Below are positions 39,512 through 50,640 of a stretch of 64,000 bases of DNA, one piece after another (position 1 is the stretch's first letter; the number at the start of each line of letters is the position of its first letter). The notes beneath the pieces are model-generated. The model made no database searches. It saw nothing but the letters and a program-made list of their open reading frames with translations, and was not told the DNA's origin. The position numbers and the translations under genes are program-made. This DNA comes from Apostichopus japonicus (lineage: Eukaryota > Echinodermata > Holothuroidea > Aspidochirotida > Stichopodidae): contig NC_092579.1 of assembly GCF_037975245.1 (NCBI RefSeq), positions 29,287,666 to 29,351,665 on the forward strand, given 5' to 3'.

Positions 39512-42500
39512 TCAATGACTGAGCCTCTCACTGCAAAGACGTCTTGCTCTTCGCAATATATTCTCCAATGTTTCCTCAACTGATTTCCCCTTCAGCAGTG
39601 CTGCAGTTTGAGGTGGTGGCAAGGTATACTGTCCCAATGCACCATCGTCAGTCAAAATGGTGACCAAAAGGCTGTCGTTTTGGTCATCAATGCCGACTAT
39701 AGACCCTTTATTGTTGATGGCGGTAGCACGTGGATCTGCAGGAATTTGATAAAGTAGAAAAGAAATCTTAATTGAAGGACATTTGTGTAACATTATCAGC
39801 ATTGGTTTCACTGGATGGTACTTTAAGTATGAAGGAAGTTAGTTTCTGTTGATCAGTGTGATGGAGTTAACATATGTGTTGATGTGTTATGGAGTGAATT
39901 TCCGCTGTGTGTGTGTGTGTGTGATGCTTTTCAATTTACTGAGGAATATATACTTGTATAAAGATGACAATGGTGAGACAATATGGAAATGTCTATTTTA
40001 GGTGATACACATGAGGGTGCCTGGTCCGAATTGTGATTTCAGACTGATGGTGACATCATTGCAGTGGGTGAACACACCCTGATGTAACATACCAAGTTAA
40101 TAATACAATGCGGTTCTCGAACCTCTAGTCTTGCCTAGTTACGCAACAGTGGGTTTTTCCTTTGATCACCAACATGATTGGTGGTCATGTAAAGTTAACA
40201 TAATTAACACATTCTGTGTTAAACAAGCTACAGCATAAGTTATGCCAATTAGCTACATAATTAGCATATTTCATGCCTAAAATCTAATCAGTTCGAGAGC
40301 TCCTTATTGTGCACCCTTATAACAAGTTCCATCATCAGATCTTGTATGGTCCTCAAGATATGCTGTACACAAGGTTATTCTACTGAACAAGTGCAAACAG
40401 AAACATCTCGGTAGCTGAGGGCCGTATTGTATTCACGTTTATACAAGTTGCCATTAACAATCACTCCAATGTTTAAAAATATTCTGTGATTTGTTCTCAA
40501 GTGACCACTGGTGACCTCAAAATTACTCAAAAATTCAAGCGGTAAATGGTGACTCTATGAACCAATTTTCATGTAAATCCAACATTTTTTATCAGTTAGA
40601 CCTCAAATGACCTGTGATTAGCTGTGAATGTTGGCGATACTTCCTTAACTTCGAACATCATAGGTCTCGCTCTCTCTGGTCAGATTGAATATGAAAGAAA
40701 TTTTGCAGAAATGAAATAAGCAAATTAGGCTCATTAGCATGACCTGTTAATGACCTTTTGAATTTTTTTTTTGGCACCAAATGTGGACAATATATTTTGT
40801 AATTTGATCTCCAAATGACCTTCAAATTTTCAGCAGACGATGTACCAACTTGTAATTTGACCTATTAAATTATGCAAATTCCCTACCTGATTAGCATATT
40901 TCGTGCCCAGAATCTAATCAGTTAGAGAACGCCTTACCCACTTTCCTTTTACCAAGTTTAATCTTTGTAGCTGTTATGGTTCTTAAGATATGCTGTTCAC
41001 AAGTGGCTGTGACATACATACACACACACACACATACACTGTAATTTACTTTGAACAATAAATATTGATTTCATCAAGAAACACCCACACATAGCCTATT
41101 ATGTGTTAGCGATGGACAAAACACCGATTTTGAGTAATATGTAAATGCCAAGTTGTTTTTCTGTTTGGCTCCATGATGTTGTCAATATTGGTAATGCACA
41201 TGTCAATAACAAAAGGGATTGTCTAGAAGCTAATATGCCACCAACCCATGAGGTACATTGGTGATAATTCATTGTTAGTTGAGCAGACTGACCATACAAC
41301 ACAGTATTCCTGTAATAATGTTAAAGCCTGTCCTCTCATAAATATGCAGAGATGTGTTGGTCATTGGCAATGTAACACCATATCAAAGAAGAACTTTGAA
41401 CTTTCAGTTATTGAGATAAATGTCATCTGTGACCACAGTAAAGATGTTAATTTACAATTTGAAAATAGGGATTGTCTTGTCCATACATTAGGGCCATATA
41501 TCATTGATTTCTGGAATTATATTTACATACAAACCTGTATTAAAGCCTTAAACCTAACTATGATCTCCTACCTGAAATTATGAAGTTATACTTACGGTTA
41601 CAGTTGTATCAGTTGTGGTTGACAGAGCCAGTTTTCCTAAGTACTTGTCATTTCGGGGGTGACCCGTGCGAAATAGTGACTTTGTCACCGGTCTTTGCAG
41701 AATGACTGGAGGGCGACCGAGCATGTCGTCTCATCCTCCTTTAGTATGATGTTCCTGACTTCTTGTGCTGCTCGGCCCAAAACGTGAGTTGCTTCATCCT
41801 GAAAATGAAATGTAAAAGTTTATCATTCTATGTTTCTGAGAAAAGGTAAGTAGCTTTTTTTTATTACTCATAATGGCTGCTGGGGATAAAAGCTGAATTA
41901 AACATACAACATTGAAGCAGAGTATGTAGGAAAAGAATCATTTGGAGTGATCATAAAATGGCTGATATAGTCCATATACATGACACTGGACTGCAAATTT
42001 GTGATGACGATGCACCAGTGAGGCAAAATCTAAACACTGTTCCATAAAAGGTAATGAGAAGAAGCATTTTGAGTGATTTCATAAAACGGCTTATATATTG
42101 AACTTGATATTCCTCAATGTACCACTGCCATAGTACTTGTTCTATGTGACAAACCCTCAACAATGTACCATGTAATGTTTTGTTTATTTGCAGTGTTAGT
42201 AGTAATTGGGAGAAAAACAATGTTTCATACTTTTGATGGGAATTATGGGGCCATTGTTGTAAACCATGCGGTTCTCGGACGTCTAGTCTCACCAGGTTAT
42301 GCGACAGTGGGTTTTTGTTTCATCGTATTGAAATTGTAAGCCCTCGCATATTGTTTGAATACTTTAACAGTAAAGATTGAAGATGATTTCCTTAGGCTGT
42401 TATAGATTTCCAACTAGATTTAGCGCATATATTATGCAAATTATCCTTAATGACTCCTGGTAACCTCTAAGTGACTTGTTCTGTATTCATGTTTACTATA

Positions 42501-43902
42501 TATGTATGTAAGAAGTGTAAGCGTCCTTCAAAATTGTTTGCACTAAATGTTTACTACAGCATGCAAGTTTCAACATCATACCTCTTATAGATCTCCAAAT
42601 ACTGCACTTACTTGAATATTGCATAAATTAGGCAAATTAGCGTGAATTACCACAGTCTGCTAATCATTTCAAGAAACAATGATCTTGTCCTTCCAAATTT
42701 CTTCAACATAGCCCCTATGGTTCAAGATATATGGTGTTCACACAAATACGCACATAGCTCCTATGGTTCAAGATATATGGTGTTCACACAAAAACACATG
42801 CACACACATACTCTGTAATGTAATGATCACTAAGTCTCTTGTGAATGTAATTCAGGCAAGACAATATAAGTCTGTGCAGTATTGCGAAGTTGGGAACACT
42901 GCAAAGTTCCAAACACCTTCATTTTCATAATATTTCAGCGAGGAATATGTAATAAAAATCCTAAATGAATTTGATGTAAGGTCACACCATTTTACGATCT
43001 TTCCACAAAAAATGACATTTGAACAACATTTTCCTCAGGTACTGAACATTGTGTTAACTTGAATGGAATCACGCAAAACTCTTCTCAAAATCAACACTTT
43101 TACCAATCAACCACAATTTTCGGTGAAAATATTAAATATATATATGAATTGAAGGTAATAATTAGAGCAGTCTATTTCAAATATTCCATGCCTATGGACT
43201 TTTAGCGGCCACTTTAGTAGGCCGTTCGAACTTTCGGACATTGCCAACTTAGCCAATGTTTCCGATACAAAAAGTACAATATTTGCTGCAAATATTTGCC
43301 AAATTTTTTGAAACCCCCACAATTGATGTCTACCAAGCTGATCTAATAAAGGGTGCATTTTGTTTCATTCATACAAGTATTTATTCATTATAGTTGAAAA
43401 TCCCCTCTTATTCTCTTATGTGTCCAAACTTCGCAGGTCCATCATATTATATATGTTGACAAAATACGTTTCTTTACCTGAACTACTCCACCACAGACAG
43501 TCAACAATGGAGCCACTATGCCGGATAGTGGAAGAGTTATATCCTTCAGTGCCACAGGTGGAGGTGGACAAGTCACCAGGCACTTTGCTTGCTCCGAAAT
43601 ACTTGGGTGTATTTCCTTGAGTGGAGTTGAGGGTACGACTTGTGTTGTTTTGTTTACAATTAGGCATGATCTTCCCTTCTGAAAGTTCTGCAATAGGACA
43701 CTTTTGTGTTTTTTTGTTATGTGGGGACAAGTTCTTCTCCTAGCAGATTACTTTAATGGCACCAGTTGGATCAGCCAGTCCAATAACGACATTGTTCTCC
43801 TGTTCTTTAATATCTACCACGAGGACTCTTACTGCCCTTGGGTATCGTCCGTACGAATGAGGGGCCTCCGAGATGGATGTGATACTGTTTCCATCTGTGA
43901 AT
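39512..43902 (-). CDS. Tandem OB-fold (RPA1-like) ssDNA-binding protein gene, partial and possibly broken
   Basis: Minus-strand exons: 43902-43752, 43687-43478, 41798-41596 and a terminal exon 39735-39512. The first three join in phase (0-0, 0-0). Exon 1 shows an OB-fold-like strand pattern, RAVRVLVVDIKEQENNVVIG followed by LADPTGAIK, and exon 2 continues FQKGRSCLIVNKTTQVV. Exons 2-3 give a second OB-like unit: VALKDITLPLSGIVAPLL..GVVQDEATHVLGRAAQEVRNI, ILKEDETT, TGDKVTISHGSP, then GKLALSTTTDTTVT. This is the arrangement of RPA1-type ssDNA-binding domains. Exon 3 needs two single-base frame corrections. The last exon ends LENILRRARRLCSERLSH-stop, but its entry phase (1) does not match exon 3, so an exon may be missing. 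The first intron would be only 64 bases, and the stop just past exon 1 may instead be a mutated coding codon. Family assignment is from memory of patterns. Confidence 0.5.
40110..41080. repeat. Interspersed repeat copy A (CTCGAACCTCTAGTCTTGCC family)
   Basis: Starts with GGTTCTCGAACCTCTAGTC and GTTACGCAACAGTGGGTTTT, then has TTAGCATATTTCATGCC and AATCTAATCAGTTCGAGA. It ends with AAGATATGCTGT(A/T)CACAAG and a CA-rich run (about 41020-41040). Related copies lie at about 42265-42830 and 51255-51750. Non-coding; no terminal repeats found. Confidence 0.65.
42265..42830. repeat. Interspersed repeat copy B
   Basis: Shares GCGGTTCTCGGACGTCTAGTC and ATGCGACAGTGGGTTTTTG with copy A, and ends with CAAGATATATGGTGTTCACAC plus a CACA-rich stretch. 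An internal 47-bp direct duplication lies at about 42710-42790. Confidence 0.6.
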
Positions 43903-44831
43903 CTGAAAATTGTAATAAAAAGTGATAAGTATTGGAAATCATTTAAAGTAAGTGTACATAAAGATATAGACTATCAATGAATATGATAATTGATGAAACT
44001 GTGATTAGCTGTTTTCATTTAAGGGTTTTAAGGGATGAAGGAGTAAACGTTGTTGAATTTATTTTTTATATATAATAAATAACAGATATATTCATGTTTT
44101 CAAAGTTATAGTGTGTTGAAAAATTCAAGAGGAAAGAATTAAGAAGTAAAGAAATTTCATTGTATTTAAACACTAGGGATGGATGCTGGTCTCAAGTTCG
44201 GCCTTTCCTACGTTGTCCCTAATTTCAGATATATTTCTCATAGTGATGTAAATTGCCTCTGACTAGTGATCTTTCTTTTTCTCAAATATCTCTTTGTCTC
44301 AAATAAGCTGCAAGTAGTCACTAAGGGATGACAAACATGCAAGATCCCTTGTCCATTATTCGCCTTTTTATTTCAGTCTCTTAACTGGCCCTTTTGTCTT
44401 CCTGACAAAAGAGGCTATTGTGTATACATCTAGCAACGTGCTGCACACATAAGAAACAGTGTGAACTTACTCAGTTAATCCCTGGCTGTACTACTTTTGT
44501 TCTCCCCAGGATCCTAAGTGTCTAAAGTGTTCCTGATTTTAAGCCTCTCTCAAGGAAAATTAGCTTAGTTTTTTTGTTTTATGAAGAAGGGGTGTTGTTT
44601 TCACTTTGATGCAAAGTGTATCCTTTTTGATTTGTAGCTAAAATAATGTATGCAATGTTGGATATGCGGTGTGTGAGTGTGTAACATTGGTGTTTTGATC
44701 CTGAATAACTTGATAGCAGAGGGAATTTGTTTTTGTTGCACTTGGCATGTACGTTGTGAAGAACTCTATTGAAATTGCCATGGTTGAAGGTCCTATGAGG
44801 TGAGCAGAGGTTCAAATCAGAAGAAAAGGCT

Positions 44832-45056
44832 TTAACGATGTCTAAAGCAATCATTAAAAGACATTTTGATGCAGAGAATTGAAGTATTGGCAGAGTTTTC
44901 AAAACAACAACATTTGTTGGTCTTCAGCGATCGAACAGAGCACAAGTCTTGTACCTGGTTGATAATGTTTGCATCAAGATTAATCTTCTCAGGGTTAAGA
45001 TCAAGTATGTACATTCCATTAAGCGATGTAACTCTGCTCAATAATGTATGTGACAT
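44832..45056 (-). pseudogene. Helitron helicase C-terminal motif
   Basis: Reads HTLLSRVTSLNGMYILDLNP followed by EKI, matching the C-terminal helicase motif of Helitron/Pif1 proteins (usually VALSRV..L..LYI). It is in a separate frame from the preceding helicase pieces. Downstream (44579-44902) the frame SKCLLMIALDIVKAF may be the extreme end of the element's protein. Confidence 0.7.
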
Positions 45057-45226
45057 TGGGATCTACTACCTGACATATCTACCACTATCTACCTGACATA
45101 TCTACCACTATCTTCGTTAATGTATCTCCTTGACAGCGGTGGACTGTCTTTGCAGTTGCTGGTCTGAGGGGAAATTGTTTCCGTGTAACTTCTGCATTTT
45201 TGTTGCGACCGATCCTGAACTGTTGA

Positions 45227-45484
45227 CTACTTCTTGATATTGGTGTCCATGTTGAAGCAAGCTTTGAATAATAGTTCTCTTTTAGAGTGTGGACATGCTT
45301 TACCTACAGTAATGTCATCGAACTGTACCCATACAGTGTGAATGTTCTGATCATGTACATTCACTATATACTTGATGATACCAGTAGCACCATTAATCAT
45401 TCCATCTTCAACTGAAACATTGTGACAGAGGTCAATTCGTTGGTCAATGCCCAAGGATAGTTCAGTGAATAATCTCATTGTCAT
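45227..45484 (-). pseudogene. Helitron helicase middle fragment
   Basis: Contains LCHNVSVEDGMINGATGIIK, the N..VEDGLTNG-type motif preceding the last helicase motif in Pif1-like Helitron helicases. Confidence 0.75.
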
Positions 45485-45507
45485 TTGAGGATTGTTCGGT
45501 ATGCAAG

Positions 45508-45730
45508 TCAGTATTTTCTGTTTGGGACATCACCTACAACAACGTCTTGAGATCTAATTGTGAGCTTTAGAGTGTCTACTTTGGAAAAAACTTCATCTGA
45601 TAAACATGTGTAACATTTGTTGGAACATTGTCGACTGTAAACTGTCCTTGGACCATAATCATGAGTTAGATCACTAAATATCCATCTATCAAACACTGGC
45701 TTTCAGTTGAAAGAGATCACCAACAGCTAT
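45508..45730 (-). pseudogene. Helitron helicase fragment (Q/sensor region)
   Basis: Reads KPVFDRWIFSDLTHDYGP, similar to the FQLKPVFD..IF.DL region after the helicase DE-box; the DE-box itself lies upstream in a stop-ridden stretch (about 45760-45830). Confidence 0.65.
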
Positions 45731-45959
45731 AATTATAACACCTCTAAATATGTTCTTACTACCCATAATTTGTTGCAGTCTTTTATCTATGTATGTAAAC
45801 ATTCCATTACCAACCATAGATATTTAATCAATTGAAATGATTTTCAAATTTCGGAACTTCACTCGAAGCGAGTTCAGCTTGTCTGATGTAAATACCTTGT
45901 ACAGTAATAAAATCTTTGACTAGCTGGAATGAGTAGAGCACTGTGAATGGTACTGCCTT

Positions 45960-46237
45960 TAATACCATAAGCTGATTTGCCTGTTGGTGCCATTAGAAGA
46001 ATGTGAGTATCATCTGGATCACTTTCCAGGCTGGCTAGAATAGTATTTCAAAATCGCATCGAACAGAGCTTTCAATAATTGAGATTTTCCTACACCAGCT
46101 CCGCCAGTGAGAAATGTGTACATTGGCTCTTGTTTTGTTTTACACCAATGCAGTACATAGTAGAAGTCTTTCTGTTGTTTGTTGAGGCTGCGTACTAGAG
46201 TTCTATATTCAGAATCAGGCAAGCAAGGTTTTTGCAA
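45960..46237 (-). pseudogene. Helitron helicase Walker A fragment
   Basis: LNKQQKDFYYVLHWCKTK precedes a perfect Walker A, FLTGGAGVGKSQLLKAL, and the frame continues after a break with LMAPTGKSAYGIKGSTIHSA (motif Ia). ATP-driven DNA unwinding during rolling-circle transposition is the family role. The upstream Rep domain is absent. Confidence 0.85.
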
Positions 46238-46257
46238 TTCTTCTATGTTTGCACTAT

Positions 46258-46662
46258 TTACTGCAATATCCCAATGTCTTGTCCAATATCGTACAGTTCA
46301 GGTGATTCATTGGAAGGGATTTTTATCTGTTGTTTATCCTTTTTGTCTCGAAAATCCAAATTTGTTGTCGATAGAAGGATTGTGTTAAGCAATGCTGATT
46401 TTGCTGTTTTCTGTACAAAGCTAGTGACACTTTCTTTATACCATAACTGTTCACAACAGCAGCACACATATTCTGGACCTACTGAAATAGAGTTGAGAAA
46501 GCCTTGTTGCAATTGTTGAATTGATGAAGTGTTACAGCTGGTTCTCTTGTTGTATTTGGATTTGATTTCATTAACTGCAAACTGTGGATCTCTTCTAGCT
46601 TGTGCCATTCGTTCTTGATTCTTTTGTTTTTCTGGGACAGTGTACGTATCATTTTTGCGAAT
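46258..46662 (-). pseudogene. Helitron Cys-rich N-terminal domain
   Basis: Encodes FLNSISVGPEYVCCCCEQLW and KESVTSFVQKTA, the region with a GP.YVC..C motif that precedes the Rep domain in animal Helitrons. It ends with IPSNESPELYDIGQDIGILQ right at the border with the helicase fragment. Confidence 0.7.
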
Positions 46663-46978
46663 AATCATAATAATATTTGCTTATTATATAGCGCTTGATA
46701 CCAGCGATAGGTCTCAAAGCGCTTTACAGACGTTATATTACCCCTAGTCAATGAAAACCTGTCCCAGAGACAATCCCTCCAGTCCGCAGCAGTTATATAC
46801 TGCGCCCAATGACAAGTTACCTGACAGGTACCCATTTAACCCCTGGGTGGACAGAGGCAAGTGAGAAAAAGCATCTTGCCCAAGGACACAACGTAATAGA
46901 CTAGGCAGGAATCAAACCAGCAATCCTTGGATCACGAGTCCGATGCCTTAGCCAATTGGCCACCACGCTCTCACAAAC
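46663..46978 (-). mobile_element. tRNA-derived SINE with L2-like tail
   Basis: The minus-strand head (46978 downward) has an A-box-like TGGTGGCCAATTGGCTAAGG, an anticodon-arm-like ATCGGACTCGTGATCC and a B-box GGTTTGATTCC. The body is followed by a tail with AAAGCGCTTTGAGACC and AAGCGCTATATAATAAGCAA, ending in (ATT)n-like repeats at 46663-46675. The tail matches the 3' ends of the L2 elements at 6.9 kb and 63.5 kb, so L2 machinery probably mobilised it. It sits inside the Helitron. Confidence 0.82.
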
Positions 46979-47290
46979 AAATGAATAGCGTTCAATAGTT
47001 TGATGTTTTGTTTCTTTTCATTTTGAGAATACTCCTGATTCTGTCTTCTTTCTTTCCTTTGTTTCTTGTTTTGTATTTTTTCATTTTGAGAATATTCCAG
47101 TTTTTGTCTTGTGTGTTTCATTCGTTTCCTGTTTTGTATTGCTTCATTTTGAGAGTACTCCGGTTGTTGTCTGATATCTTTCATTCGCTTGGTATTTCTT
47201 GTTCTTTCATTTTGAGTGTACACACTATCTGTCCTCTTGGTTTTCATTCTTTTTATATTCTTTTGCATTTGTTCTTGACAGTACATTTTG
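46979..47290 (-). pseudogene. Helitron basic-repeat region
   Basis: Four copies of a roughly 24-residue motif of the type KRMKxxRQxxEYSQNExxQN encode a highly basic helical repeat. Similar repeats occur near the N-terminus of animal Helitron proteins. Function unknown. Confidence 0.65.
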
Positions 47291-47795
47291 TTTTGTCTTG
47301 TAGTTCTTTGGTAAATAATGTCTTTTTCCTTTCTTGTTCTCTGTATGCACTGTTTATAGTTGCTCTAAGTTTTTGCATTCGTTTAGTACTGTTGGAACAG
47401 CTACTACTTGGAAATAATTTAGTGATGTTCACTTTTTGTTTCTATTCATCTTTATTTTGTTGCCACAACTTTTTTGTCTGTTCAGTTCTTCTTGTAAACG
47501 ATCTCTTGTTGTTTTTTTGGGTTGTGCGCAGATTCAAGATTCTGTACTACAAGACAGAGATCAGTATTATTAAGTCCATACACAACATCAAAGTGACTTT
47601 ATTTGTGTTTTGTATGTAAATTGCACGTTTGTTTGTATCTATTCTTTCTGAGAGACTAACACATGCTGGAAATGGTAGCCATTACCATTCACTACCAGAT
47701 ACAGCATATGTATAAATGTCAGTTTGTAAAAGTTTTGCAGCAGTCATTATTTCCACTTCAGTAGCCCACACTGAATCATGTGACATATGGGATGT

Positions 47796-48184
47796 TTAAA
47801 TATAATCCTGAACAGATTTACTAGTAGATGGTAGGTCATATTCCAGAAGAGATTGCACTATCAAGCGTCTTAGGATATTATGATTATTTTCAGACTTTGT
47901 TAATATGAATGACAAAGATCTAAAGAAACAATTCCCATCACCTACTATTCTCCAAATATTACGTGGTGTTGCAGTATTAGTACACAATATTGGGAAATTT
48001 GGATAAGAACTGGCATGAATTTGTTCGTTTTTATAGCAATCTTTCCATCACGCCATAAGTCATCTGGAGGGAAGAAAGTAAACGTGTCATAAGTGTGTAT
48101 ACTTTGCAAGTTAATATCAGTTATTTTCGTTTGACCAACTGAATGTTGCTCTACTGTTTTTTTCAGAGAGAGTTTTATTAGCAT
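47796..48184 (-). pseudogene. OTU-type cysteine protease domain of the Helitron
   Basis: Contains WRIVGDGNCFFRSLSFIL, the OTU active-site block (D-G-N-C-F-F-R), with catalytic Asp and Cys present. The C-terminal His region is not recognisable because the frame ends at 47796. The preceding frame (47945-48184) contains TFTFFPPDDLWRDGKIAIKT and probably forms the linker before OTU. OTU domains are known in some animal Helitrons and may have deubiquitinase activity. Confidence 0.8.
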
Positions 48185-48736
48185 ATGTTTGTGACTGGCA
48201 TGTTTGGTTTGATGTTATATTTTGCTTTGATTTTCTTCTCGTCTTGTTTCGCTGTCTGTAACTTAATTTTTTTGTTCGTGGCATGACAGAATATTGTGGA
48301 CAATCTCTCCTTTTGGACAACAGTTTTTGTAGGATAGTAGTGTGCATATAGAGAGTGATTGACTGTAAATGCTGTTCTGGATTTTGGATATTTATCACAA
48401 GCACTTGATCAGAATGTGTGTTAAATTTTTGGGAATGTTTTTTATTGCAATGCTTGGAATTCAAGTACTTTTTGTATGCCTGTGAAATTCTTGTAAATAT
48501 TGTTAAGTCCTTTTTGAGTTCTTAAAATCGTTTTCTGTCAAAGTACTTGTTGAGTTGCCTAGAAATGATTTCAACAAGTGATAAGCATGTCTTTTCAACT
48601 GGGTTTTAATAACTGTCAAGTAGTGTGCGATTTTCTTTCAGAACTGTTTAAGAAATGCCTTCGAAATATATGTTTCAAAGTTTGCTTGTATTTATTATGA
48701 TTATTTGCACTATACTTTGTTCTGATTGTCAGTAGT

Positions 48737-50140
48737 TTTGAGCATTTTTCCAGGTTTTGGTGAGTATTTTATTTGGAGTATTTTCAGTGCTTTATGCTTT
48801 GTTAGTAATTTGTAGCGGTTCTTTTGCTTTTTTAGTACTTTTGATATTTTTAGCTCTTTTCACTGCTTTTCAGCAATTTTTAGCTCTTTTCAGCAATTCT
48901 TATGTTCTTCAGTACTTTGCAGCACTTTTTATGCATTAATTTTGAGCAGTTTTCCGGGTTTTGTGAGTATTTTATTTGGAGTATTTTCAGTGTTTTATAT
49001 TATGCTTTGTTAGTAATTTGTAGCGGTTCTTTTCCTTTTTTAGTACCTTTGATATTTTTAGCTCCTTTCAGCACATTTTAGCTCTTTTCAGCAATTTCTA
49101 TATGTTCTTCAGTACTTTGCAGCACTTTTTATGCATTAATTTTGAGCAGTTTTCCGGGTTTTGTGAGTATTTTATTTGGAGTATTTTCAGTGTTTTATAT
49201 TATGCTTTGTTAGTAATTTGTAGCGGTTCTTTTCCTTTTTTAGTACCTTTGATATTTTTAGCTCCTTTCAGCACATTTTAGCTCTTTTCAGCAATTTCTA
49301 TATGTTCTTCAGTACTTTGCAGCACTTTTTATGCATTAATTTTGAGCAGTTTTCCGGGTTTTGTGAGTATTTTATTTGGAGTATTTTCAGTGTTTTATAT
49401 TATGCTTTGTTAGTAATTTGTAGCGGTTCTTTTCCTCTTTTAGTACCTTTGATATTTTTAGCTACTTTCAGCACATTTTAGCTCTTTTCAGCAATTTCTA
49501 TATGTTCTTCAGTACTTTGCAGCACTTTTTATGCATTAATTTTGAGCAGTTTTCCGGGTTTTGTGAGTATTTTATTTGGAGTATTTTCAGTGTTTTATAT
49601 TATGCTTTGTTAGTAATTTGTAGCGGTTCTTTTCCTTTTTTATTACCTTTGATATTTTTAGCTCCTTTCAGCACATTTTAGCTCTTTTCAGCAATTTCTA
49701 TATGTTCTTCAGTACTTTGCAGCACTTTTTATGCATTAATTTTGAGCAGTTTTCCGGGTTTTGTGAGTATTTTATTTGGAGTATTTTCAGTGTTTTATAT
49801 TATGCTTTGTTAGTAATTTGCAGCGGTTCTTTTCCTTTTTTAGTACCGTTGATATTTTTAGCTACTTTCAGCACATTTTAGCTCTTTTCAGCAATTTCTA
49901 TATGTTCTTCAGTACTTTGCAGCACTTTTTATGCATTAATTTTGAGCAGTTTTCCGGGTTTTGTGAGTATTTTATTTGGAGTATTTTCAGTGTTTTATAT
50001 TATGCTTTGTTAGTAATTTGTAGCGGTTCTTTTCCTCTTTTAGTACCTTTGATATTTTTAGCTCCTTTCAGCACATTTTAGCTCTTTTCAGCAATTTCTA
50101 TATGTTCTTCAGTACTTTGCAGCACTTTTTTATGCATTTA
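48737..50140. repeat. Tandem array, 200-bp period, seven units
   Basis: Units start at 48737 (diverged, 204 bp) and then at 48941, 49141, 49341, 49541, 49741 and 49941, exactly 200 bp apart and differing at only a few bases. Each unit contains TTTTGAGCAGTTTTCCGGGT, TAGCGGTTCTTTTCC and repeated AGTAC/AGCAC + T-run sub-motifs. Weak readings such as the frame at 49776 are products of the array. Confidence 0.97.
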
Positions 50141-50200
50141 ACAGAACTTTTTTATGCTTCTTTAATGTACAGTACTTGTGGTACTTTTCTGCAGTACCTT
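50141..50200. repeat. Degenerate continuation of the array
   Basis: CAGTAC/T-run sub-motifs of the 200-bp unit persist here and again at 50510-50640 on the far side of a LINE tail, which suggests the LINE inserted into the array edge. Confidence 0.6.
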
Positions 50201-50510
50201 CATTCATTCATTCATTCATTTCTTTATTCCAGTATAAATTTACAGAGAAATTTATAAATAGGATAAAAATATAACAACATACAAAACATCAAAATACAGG
50301 TTAAGACATAAAAAGTTTATGAGACTAAGTTAATAGTGAAAACATAAAAAGCGTTACAAAAGTTATCAAAATTATCAGCTACAACAAAGGATCTAGGAAG
50401 CTGTCTTTACCAGTTTACAAAAAGGGCTGCTCTGTACATAAAACGAGTTCTTAAATTAAAGCGAGTTCTTCCAGTATTTGTTATGCGTTTTTGGTACAAT
50501 TTGGTCCTTA
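50201..50510 (-). mobile_element. 5'-truncated non-LTR retrotransposon tail with (ATGA)n end
   Basis: The minus strand encodes LRTRFMYRAALFVNW followed after a stop by RQLPRSFVVADNFDNF, the extreme C-terminus of a reverse transcriptase ORF. A TGGAATAAAGAAATGAATGA polyadenylation-like end and ATGA tetranucleotide tail (50201-50220) follow. It is a different family from the L2 and Jockey copies here. Confidence 0.7.
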
Positions 50511-50640
50511 ATGCTTGTCCAAGTACTTTGCAGTACTTGTTAATGCTTTTTTTTCAGTACTTTACAGAATTTTTTTGCTTTGTTCAGTACTTTCCATGTT
50601 TTTTTTCAGTACCCCTTTTTATGCTCATGTCTTTTGTAAT

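Larger units (their letters stand above)
44579..48464 (-). mobile_element. Decayed Helitron with OTU and Pif1-like helicase
   Basis: Minus-strand open frames, read 48.46 to 44.58 kb, line up with an animal Helitron polyprotein: basic N-terminal region, OTU-type cysteine protease, repeated basic motifs, Cys-rich domain and Pif1-like helicase. At least seven frames are needed, so it is dead. The HUH Rep nuclease normally between the Cys-rich domain and helicase is not visible: the two flanking frames are only about 20 bases apart. A tRNA-derived SINE is inserted at 46663-46978. I could not locate the terminal TC/CTRR signals. Confidence 0.78.

Noticed and set aside
43704-43925. 73-codon plus-strand frame
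   Set aside because: Antisense to the OB-fold exon, whose minus-strand translation is far more protein-like.
46258-46519. Plus-strand frames over the Helitron helicase
   Set aside because: Shadows of the minus-strand helicase and Cys-rich domain.
47008-47619. 203-codon plus-strand hydrophobic frame
   Set aside because: Antisense shadow of the Helitron basic-repeat region; the minus strand shows the recognisable repeats.
48757-50081. Phe-rich frames in the 200-bp array
   Set aside because: Periodic products of the tandem repeat without independent support.
48737-50140. CRISPR array
   Set aside because: Regular spacing is from whole 200-bp repeats without unique spacers, and the DNA is eukaryotic.
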